IMG/VR virus record: IMGVR_UViG_3300008267_006330
Coordinates: 1 to 53,108 of that record
Reading direction: 5' to 3' (one strand)
From: a virus
Length of the DNA stretch: 53,108 nucleotides
Shown: piece by piece, positions 47,524 to 53,108 of the stretch
How the letters are laid out: each line of letters begins with the position of its first letter
How positions within the stretch are numbered: position 1 is the stretch's first letter
Notes under the pieces: model-generated
The model's input: only the letters and a program-made list of their open reading frames with translations
Databases searched by the model: none
What the model was told of the DNA's origin: nothing
Translations under genes and position numbers: made by a program

Positions 47524-48347
47524 TGAAAGTACTGTTTTTGTCATTGTTGCTGATGATAAGTGGATGTGCCACTTTGGATCAAACACAGTTTGATGTGCAA
47601 CCTCCCAAACTGGTACCACGACAGAACTTGCTGACTACATTACCTGAGTTGGATGGGCCAAGAATACCCATTGCTGTGTACGGATTCACAGACAAAACTG
47701 GTCAGAAAAAAACCAATGACAAACTGGCGCTGTTTAGCACAGCAGTCACACAAGGTGCCGAGGTATTCCTGATCAAGGCCTTGCAGGACACTCCCAACTG
47801 GTTCACTGTGGTTGAACGTGTGGGCTTGGACAATCTTATCAAGGAGCGACAGCTTATACGCAATCAACGTGAAGTTTACGAAGGTAAAGATGCCAAGCCG
47901 CTCAAACCCTTGTTGGTGGCTGGACTCATGATTGAAGGTGGCATCATTGGCTACGACACCAACATAACGTCAGGTGGCACTGGTGCCAGAATACTGGGCA
48001 TTGGTGCCAGTACACAATATCGAGTGGATGAGATTGTTATTTCCATGCGAGTTATTTCAGTCAACACCGGGGAAGTGTTGCTGAATACGGCTGTGAGCAA
48101 AACTGTGTTTAGCACAGCTCACAATCAGGGAGTTCTCAAATTTGTTGATGTTGGCACAACCAGCATTGAACTTGAGAACGGGGCTGCTGTGAATGAGCCC
48201 ACAACATACGCTGTTCGAATAGCCATCGAACAAGCGGTGTACGAAATGATCCAAGAAGGAGTCAAACGCAAACTTTGGTCATACAAAAAGGGTACCAGCC
48301 CAAGGAGTGAGGATGAGGATAGTAACTCGCCCACAAAACAAAAATGA
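47523..48347 (+). CDS. csgG: CsgG-like outer-membrane curli channel
   Basis: The 274-aa lipoprotein (E. coli CsgG has 277) has a lipobox ISGC at about residues 12-15 (MKVLFLSLLLMISGCATL). CsgG features follow: RIPIAVYGFTDKTGQKK, WFTVVERVGLDNLIKERQLIR, LLVAGLMIEGGIIGYDTN, the channel-loop region ARILGIGASTQYRVDEIVISMRVIS, and a VYEMIQEGVKRKLW C-terminal helix. CsgG forms a nine-subunit beta-barrel that exports curlin without ATP. Confidence 0.88.
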   Translation: MKVLFLSLLLMISGCATLDQTQFDVQPPKLVPRQNLLTTLPELDGPRIPIAVYGFTDKTGQKKTNDKLALFSTAVTQGAEVFLIKALQDTPNWFTVVERVGLDNLIKERQLIRNQREVYEGKDAKPLKPLLVAGLMIEGGIIGYDTNITSGGTGARILGIGASTQYRVDEIVISMRVISVNTGEVLLNTAVSKTVFSTAHNQGVLKFVDVGTTSIELENGAAVNEPTTYAVRIAIEQAVYEMIQEGVKRKLWSYKKGTSPRSEDEDSNSPTKQK

Positions 48348-48970
48348 AAATTACAAGATCTCTCAAAGGGACAATATTTGCACTGGGCATGATGGCGTTA
48401 TTCCATGTTCAAGCTTCAAATGAAATTTATATAGAGCAAGTGGGCGATGATGCCACTGTGACTTTAAAACAAGCAGGCAGCAACAACACCATTGGCAGTG
48501 CTCTAGCGCCGGCCTTTATTGGCGGCGGTCAAAATGTTGTATACATTGAACAGTCAGGCAGTAGCAATCAACTGGCCATGTTGGTCAACGGTGCTGGCAC
48601 CACTGTAACGTCTACAATCATTGGTGATAGCAACCAACAGACCATAACTTGCGGAACCAGTGTCAGTGCCAGCTGTAGTGGATCTGCAATCACGCATACC
48701 ATAACAGGGGACAACAACGATGTGCAAAGTATCCTGGGTACCAATGGTGGAGCACACACCAGTAACATCACAGTGTTGGGTGACTACAACCATGTGACGC
48801 ATAGTAGTTCAGGATCTGGAGCCAACTCAGCCACAATCAATGTCACTGGGTCAGGTTCTGGCGCTACTCCAAATGCAATCACTGTGACACAAAGTGGTAT
48901 GAATACTCAAAGTGCAACCGTCAATGCTTCGGGCAATAACATTAATATCAGTATTATTCAGTCTGACTAA
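48344..48970 (+). CDS. Curlin-repeat-like secreted protein
   Basis: After a signal peptide ending HVQA, the 208-aa protein contains repeated strands of the type IYIEQVGDDATVTLKQAG, VVYIEQSGSSNQLAML, TIIGDSNQQTI, TITGDNNDVQSI, ITVLGDYNHVTH and ITVTQSGMNTQSATV. The x-x-Q-x-G-x-x-N spacing is typical of CsgA/CsgB amyloid repeats. It lies directly after csgG (ATGA), so it is the probable export substrate. One protein may serve as both nucleator and fibre. Confidence 0.75.
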   Translation: MKITRSLKGTIFALGMMALFHVQASNEIYIEQVGDDATVTLKQAGSNNTIGSALAPAFIGGGQNVVYIEQSGSSNQLAMLVNGAGTTVTSTIIGDSNQQTITCGTSVSASCSGSAITHTITGDNNDVQSILGTNGGAHTSNITVLGDYNHVTHSSSGSGANSATINVTGSGSGATPNAITVTQSGMNTQSATVNASGNNINISIIQSD

Positions 48971-50000
48971 CGCCTGGGCTGGAGTGGGCAAGGTGACTGA
49001 ACAAACTGGTCCTACTGAAATAGTACGGGCTCGAAAAAGCATATCCAGTGCTGTAAATACCACAGTGGAAATGAACGATACAATTGTCACAGCTCGATCC
49101 CGAGCTGAATTGACTTTTGATGATGCTACCAAAGTCAAAATAACCGAACAGTCAAAGCTGATAATTGATGACTTTGTGTATGATCCCAAACAAGGTACAG
49201 GTAAGTTGACCATGAAAGTGGCCCTGGGCACGGCTAGATATGCTTCGGGACAGATTGCTAAAAATTCACCTCAACAGGTTGCGGTCAGCACACCCACAGC
49301 TTCTATTGCTGTACGTGGCACAGACTTTTCAATGACTGTGGATGAGCTGGGTCGCAGTCTCATAATGCTGTTGCCCAGTTGTGATGACAAGACATGTGTG
49401 ACGGGCGCTATTGAAGTCAGCAATGAAGCTGGCAGTATTCTAATGACACAGGCCTATCAAGCCACACTGGTTTCCACAACTGACACTGCACCCACAAGAC
49501 CAGTTGTGTTAAACATTGATCAGGCCAACATCAACAACATGTTGATTATCAGCCGACCCCGAGAAATTACAGACGAACAAAAAGACTCCCGAAGAGACAC
49601 ACGCACTGCCCTGGACGTTAATTTTTTAGATCGAGACTTTTTGAAGCCAGCGGATCTAGGCAATGAGTTGGACGCATCTAATAGACTGGATCGCAACGCC
49701 CTAGATGATGAGTTGTTGCCCAACGTGCTGGATGCTGTGAATGCGGCCTTGGCAGCCACTCAAGAAGCCATGAGCACCACCCTGAGCATGTTGCCTGGCT
49801 ATGATGCCAGTTCAGGCCTGACGTGGCGAGTAAATGATCAAGAACAACTAATATTGACCAAATACAGTAACCATGTGTTTGAGCTAACTGTGCCCCGTGA
49901 GCAAGGCGCAATATTGGATCTACAACAGGATGGCATTCCTGTGTACCAGAAAATTAACTCAGGTGGCACCACCACAATAACTGTTGTCCAAAGTCAATAA
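48924..50000 (+). CDS. FecR-domain periplasmic protein
   Basis: The ATG at 48924 gives a signal peptide (MLRAITLISVLFSLTNAWA) and a 358-aa protein; a GTG at 48912 is another possible start. Residues 20-130 match a FecR domain: NDTIVTARSRAELTFDDATKVKI, IDDFVYDPKQGTGKLTM and VSTPTASIAVRGTDFSM. The remainder is a helical Asp-rich region. FecR domains often pair with CHASE2 cyclases; here one lies at the convergent end. The start lies inside the curlin-like gene, as in an operon. Confidence 0.8.
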   Translation: MLRAITLISVLFSLTNAWAGVGKVTEQTGPTEIVRARKSISSAVNTTVEMNDTIVTARSRAELTFDDATKVKITEQSKLIIDDFVYDPKQGTGKLTMKVALGTARYASGQIAKNSPQQVAVSTPTASIAVRGTDFSMTVDELGRSLIMLLPSCDDKTCVTGAIEVSNEAGSILMTQAYQATLVSTTDTAPTRPVVLNIDQANINNMLIISRPREITDEQKDSRRDTRTALDVNFLDRDFLKPADLGNELDASNRLDRNALDDELLPNVLDAVNAALAATQEAMSTTLSMLPGYDASSGLTWRVNDQEQLILTKYSNHVFELTVPREQGAILDLQQDGIPVYQKINSGGTTTITVVQSQ

Positions 50001-50003
50001 ATA
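49996..50003 (+). promoter_or_regulatory. Late-promoter-like element before small membrane genes
   Basis: AATAAATA overlaps the FecR stop and lies 24 bases upstream of the next ATG. The leader ACAAGGAGCCAACATGG is the same as that of the holin gene. Confidence 0.45.
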
Positions 50004-50027
50004 CTACTATAAAAACAAGGAGCCAAC

Positions 50028-50309
50028 ATGGGAGATATTTTCAAACTGATTGGTGATCTAGGGTTTCCGATAGCAGTTGCGCTTGCTGGCGGCTACTTTG
50101 TGTATCTCACAATCAAGTTGTTACTGGCAGGTGTGCTAAGTGCAATCAAAGGCATGGCTGGCATTATTACTGCACTAGACAATCGAGTCAGAACCATGAA
50201 TCACGACGTCATACGCATTGATACCATTGTGTCAAATGCACTAGGACTCAAGCCCGACACTGATCGTATTGCACGAGCCGACGGCAAGAACGATGCCCGG
50301 AGAGACTGA
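50028..50309 (+). CDS. YvrJ/BhlA-like small membrane protein, 93 aa
   Basis: One N-terminal membrane segment (LGFPIAVALAGGYFVYLTIKLLLAGVL) is followed by an amphipathic helix (IITALDNRVRTMNHDVIRID) and a polar tail. This fits bacteriocin-type holin-like proteins (YvrJ/BhlA/UviB). It resembles the protein at 50692-51060. The late-type leader equals that of the holin. It may oligomerise in the inner membrane; the role is not proven. Confidence 0.6.
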   Translation: MGDIFKLIGDLGFPIAVALAGGYFVYLTIKLLLAGVLSAIKGMAGIITALDNRVRTMNHDVIRIDTIVSNALGLKPDTDRIARADGKNDARRD

Positions 50310-50530
50310 TGCTTTACGAAGTTAATTTTGTATTGAATTTAGATTACCTAGCATATCTTTTGATAGGTCTTGGGCTTGGTTATATCATGATCTTGGGTGT
50401 GACCGGTGATTACCGTGCCACAAAACTTGACAGAATGAAAGATGATCTTGCTGCAAAAAAAGAATGGATCCGCATGGTGTCTGAGGCTAAAAGACAAAAA
50501 GGAAAGTACAATGCTACATCTAGATTATAA
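50309..50530 (+). CDS. Small membrane protein, 73 aa
   Basis: The ATG overlaps the preceding TGA (TGATG). A membrane segment (YLAYLLIGLGLGYIMILGV) is followed by a basic, charged helix (LDRMKDDLAAKKEWIRM). It lies between the two YvrJ-like genes and is probably translated with them. No family is recognised. Confidence 0.6.
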   Translation: MLYEVNFVLNLDYLAYLLIGLGLGYIMILGVTGDYRATKLDRMKDDLAAKKEWIRMVSEAKRQKGKYNATSRL

Positions 50531-50699
50531 TTGGGATCTGGGACCAGGATATATTGTACCAGACGCTGAATTAAACACCGAGAAACTGGGCTGGAAACAT
50601 GGACAGTTCTGGCAGATGATCGAAGTCAATGGAAAGTTAAGATTGCACCAGGTAGATCCTATAGTGCAATTTGTTTTAGAAGGATCTAAAAATGAGTGA
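50511..50699 (+). CDS. Small conserved phage-type protein, 62 aa
   Basis: The start MLHLDYNWDLGPGYIVPD at 50511 is preferred to the longer frame. The sequence (LNTEKLGWKHGQFWQMIEVNGKLRLHQVDPIVQFV) looks like a recurring short protein of T4-like marine phages. It overlaps both neighbours. It has no membrane segment. Confidence 0.62.
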   Translation: MLHLDYNWDLGPGYIVPDAELNTEKLGWKHGQFWQMIEVNGKLRLHQVDPIVQFVLEGSKNE

Positions 50700-51060
50700 A
50701 GTAGTTGATTTAGTAAACAAGTACGGATTTCCTATTGTGATGGCTGTGGGCATGGGCTACATCATCAAGTATGTGTGGGAATGGGCTACTAAAGAAGTCA
50801 AGCCGGTTATCAATGATGCCAACTCTGTGTTGATTGCTCTGATTGATCGCATTAGAATGTTGGACAACGATTTGATTCGGTTGAATCAAAAAGTAAACAC
50901 AGTGTTGCATCTACGTGGTAAAATGATTGAATCAGATCGTGTTATGGAAACACAAAAAGTTGAGGCAGCGGCCAATGCCAAGTTTCACGAAGCCATGGAC
51001 GAAGTAGACAAGACTGCGGTTGACAACAAAAAATCAGCAGGTGCTGGCGGCAGTAATTGA
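50692..51060 (+). CDS. YvrJ/BhlA-like membrane protein paralogue, 122 aa
   Basis: It shares the layout of the gene at 50028: YGFPIVMAVGMGYIIKYVWEWA as a membrane anchor, then an amphipathic helix (VLIALIDRIRMLDNDLIRLNQKVNTVLHL) and an Ala/Glu-rich tail. The L-D-N/R-x-R-x-M/L-D-x-D-x-I-R repeat matches its paralogue. It ends one base before the convergent cyclase gene. It may act as a holin-like or channel-forming protein. Confidence 0.6.
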   Translation: MSEVVDLVNKYGFPIVMAVGMGYIIKYVWEWATKEVKPVINDANSVLIALIDRIRMLDNDLIRLNQKVNTVLHLRGKMIESDRVMETQKVEAAANAKFHEAMDEVDKTAVDNKKSAGAGGSN

Positions 51061-51061
51061 A

Positions 51062-53108
51062 TTACTTTTCGTGGGCAACAAACTCACCGTTCCAGTTACT
51101 GGGTAAGTGTTGTTGCTTCATGAACTCACAGCGTTCAATCCACATTTTGTAATACTTGTCCATTTGCCCGCCAAATTTGCCGTGCAATTCTTCGCACAAG
51201 ATAACAGCCGCGTCAAACTGTTTCTGACGGTATAACTCATGCATCTTGTTGTGTGTAGAAAGTTCTTTGGTATAATCTGCACCCTTGGTACGTAGTACTG
51301 TGTAGATCAAGTCTGCTACTGTCTTACCTTTTGGTTGTAAGTTGTCTAGCAACAAATAGAAGAAATCATCTCGAGTTCTGTTGTATGTTTCAGCACCAAC
51401 AATGGCCAACACACCATAGGCTTTACAACGTGCTTCAAGTCGAGCGGCAGTTGAAACCATATCGCCTAATATGTCATAGCTGTGTCTGTCAGTACTGCCC
51501 ATCTCCCCGATAAAGCCTATGCCTGTGTTACAGCCCCAGCCCATGGCTGCAGGAGGTAGGCCTTGTGCTTCCATTAGTTTAGTGTATTCATCAACAGCAT
51601 CCAACATCTCTAAACCAACACGAACAATAGTTCTAGCATGGTTAGGATCTTCAATTGGAGCGCCATGTATGTGCATAGAGGCATCGCCCACATACTTGAT
51701 AATCATACCTTGGTTATCCAGCATGGGTTGACTAATTGCATCCATATATCCGTTCATGTATCCGTTCATGTACCGGCCAAGTCCAGCAACATCATCACCG
51801 TAGTGTTCGCCAATTGGTGTAAACCCACGCAGGTCACTGAACATGACACTTACATCTTTTCGTACACCACGCTTGATCAAGTCTGGATCTTTTTGCAGTA
51901 GCTCTACAACTTCCTTGGAACAGTAGCCTGCAAATTGTTTTTTGATTGCTTGTTTTTGGAGGAACTCTGAGACGAATTTAACTCCGTAGGCGTGTAGCCC
52001 AACGAGGACAATGCCCGCGACTGGGACGGTAACGTCAAATAACCAAAGGTAATTGACAAAACTAAAGTAACTGCCATACGCAAGTACAGCGCATATTCCA
52101 ACCAACGATGCAAGACCAACATAAACCCACCTTGTAAGAATCAATAATAACACACCTGCTGCCAAGATAACAAGTATTTCGACTCCGTCGGCGTAGTCAG
52201 GACGCACAATATTTGTGCCGCCAGCCACGGTTCCTAGTACACTGGCTTGCAAATAGTGCGGATAGACTTCTCCTCTTGCAGTTGCGACGGGGTTGTTGAG
52301 CCCGCGAGCTGTGAGTCCGACAATGACAATTCCACCTTGGAAGTCCTTTGGCAAATCAGCCAAGGAATGTTCTTGCGGCTGGGATGACCAATCCACCCAT
52401 ATTCTACTGTAACTGTCTGTTGGAATTTTTCCAAACTGTGGAATTCTAACTGCTTCAACACTTCCGTCATTGACTCGGACCTGGAAGCTGGGATCTCCGG
52501 CAAGGACTCTAAGCGTTTCAAGACTGATGGAGGGATAGACTTGTTCTCCAACTGTGATGACTTGGGGGACTCGGCGTACAACGCCGTCGATTTCAGGCAA
52601 AGTGTTAACAATGCCAATGCCGCTTGCTGTTTCATTTAAGGACCTCACGTTGGGTTGAATACTTTGATATGCTATGCCTGGCAGGCCAGTTCCTATTACA
52701 GAAACTCCGGGTCTGTAGGGTGAGTACTTGGACACAGTGTCTTCGTTGGTGGCCATGTGTGGCAACACTACTAAACTTTCTTTGAGTTGCCGAGCCAGGG
52801 CAGAGTCTTGCCCAAAACGATCCACATCAGGCATGAATATGTTAAACACAATCACACCAGCATTACGATCTTCTAACTGACGAATAATGTCAGCATACTG
52901 ATTTCTAGGAAAGGGAAACTGTCCACGCTGAGCAATGGCGCGATCGTCAATGTTGACCACATGAATTTGCTCGCTTACAGTGGTCGCACGATCAGTGATC
53001 AGCGTGTCAAAATAGCGCAGTCTTATACTTTCCACAAACGCAGGATCAGCAATTCTTATACTTACGATAAGTGCCAATGTTAGCAATGCTGTCCATGGAC
53101 TTGTTATG
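51062..53108 (-). CDS. CHASE2-class III adenylate cyclase, 5' end beyond window
   Basis: The visible 681 residues begin in an N-terminal membrane helix. A CHASE2 sensor (about 20-290, counting from a TTG at 53086; IVFNIFMPDVDRFGQD) and three membrane helices (301-370) follow. The class III cyclase domain (410-600) has Asp418 (MFSDLRGF), Lys464 and Asp468 (KYVGDA), Asp538 (YDILGD) and Arg549. The Lys/Asp pair predicts ATP as substrate. The transition-state Asn is Ser545 (VSTAAR for VNxAxR). No stop is seen at the right edge. A second messenger signal from a phage is unusual. Confidence 0.88.
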   Translation of the reverse strand, partial: ITSPWTALLTLALIVSIRIADPAFVESIRLRYFDTLITDRATTVSEQIHVVNIDDRAIAQRGQFPFPRNQYADIIRQLEDRNAGVIVFNIFMPDVDRFGQDSALARQLKESLVVLPHMATNEDTVSKYSPYRPGVSVIGTGLPGIAYQSIQPNVRSLNETASGIGIVNTLPEIDGVVRRVPQVITVGEQVYPSISLETLRVLAGDPSFQVRVNDGSVEAVRIPQFGKIPTDSYSRIWVDWSSQPQEHSLADLPKDFQGGIVIVGLTARGLNNPVATARGEVYPHYLQASVLGTVAGGTNIVRPDYADGVEILVILAAGVLLLILTRWVYVGLASLVGICAVLAYGSYFSFVNYLWLFDVTVPVAGIVLVGLHAYGVKFVSEFLQKQAIKKQFAGYCSKEVVELLQKDPDLIKRGVRKDVSVMFSDLRGFTPIGEHYGDDVAGLGRYMNGYMNGYMDAISQPMLDNQGMIIKYVGDASMHIHGAPIEDPNHARTIVRVGLEMLDAVDEYTKLMEAQGLPPAAMGWGCNTGIGFIGEMGSTDRHSYDILGDMVSTAARLEARCKAYGVLAIVGAETYNRTRDDFFYLLLDNLQPKGKTVADLIYTVLRTKGADYTKELSTHNKMHELYRQKQFDAAVILCEELHGKFGGQMDKYYKMWIERCEFMKQQHLPSNWNGEFVAHEK

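Noticed and set aside
47083-51060. The curli region as bacterial chromosome joined to a phage contig
   Set aside because: T4-type late promoter elements, the holin-like leader and small phage-type proteins (for example at 50511-50699) run through the region, so a phage origin is favoured, though read data would be needed to exclude a join.
1-53108. CRISPR array, insertion sequence or integrase
   Set aside because: No regularly spaced repeats, transposase, terminal inverted repeats or integrase motifs were seen.

Overview
The window looks like part of a large T4-like (contractile-tailed, Caudoviricetes) phage genome, most likely from an aquatic metagenome. The evidence is a family B DNA polymerase with a gp45-type sliding clamp, a T4 RNase H-type flap nuclease, a DsbA-like late DNA-binding protein, TATAAATA-type late promoters, a 3TM holin, and dense co-oriented genes that overlap by ATGA or TAATG. 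No terminase, portal, capsid or tail gene lies in the window. The host is unknown. A truncated cytochrome c that resembles proteobacterial c551/c552, and a curli-type outer-membrane export module, both point to a Gram-negative host, perhaps a freshwater proteobacterium.

Layout. From 1 to 22.2 kb, almost all genes run on the minus strand. Reading from right to left in transcription order they are: DsbA-like protein, amidinotransferase, DNA polymerase, methyltransferase, sliding clamp, a TGT/DpdA-like transglycosylase, a second QueD-like T-fold protein, a truncated cytochrome c, a glycosyltransferase, GalE, a DegT-FolE fusion, a HIT protein, QueD, a glycosyltransferase, a B12-type radical SAM protein, SGNH proteins, a broken QueE, a nucleotidyltransferase, RNase H and MazG. 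From 22.3 to 26.7 kb there is a very long LysM-containing virion-type protein, small phage proteins and a Dps-like protein. From 26.8 to 29.7 kb there is a plus-strand island with a radical SAM/SPASM protein and two glycosyltransferase-like proteins. From 29.7 to 46 kb the minus strand carries SGNH, LmbE and DUF6492-type sugar enzymes, several large multidomain proteins, several of them preceded by T4-like capsid-targeting peptides, then small structural proteins, a ClpA-like ATPase broken by a deletion, DnaJ and a holin.

The most unusual part is 47.0-53.1 kb. A plus-strand, late-promoter-driven module encodes CsgF, CsgG, a curlin-repeat-like secreted protein, a FecR-domain protein and four small proteins, most of them membrane proteins. 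It is divergent from the holin and convergent with a CHASE2-class III adenylate cyclase. It looks like a phage-encoded curli-type secretion and signalling system expressed late, close to the lysis genes.

A second system is spread over 4.4-16.5 kb: FolE, QueD, QueE, a second T-fold protein and DpdA-like. Together these suggest 7-deazaguanine modification of phage DNA. No QueC is present, so the end product may be CDG-type rather than preQ0-type, unless the host supplies QueC.

Several genes carry small breaks exactly at conserved motifs: QueE lacks its GGEP segment, ClpA lacks a short stretch between its two frames, DegT is fused in frame to FolE, cytochrome c runs into a glycosyltransferase, and a five-G run shifts the frame of a small peptide gene. 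These may be real deletions, population variants or assembly errors. Raw-read mapping would decide. All functional names come from motif reading without a database search.
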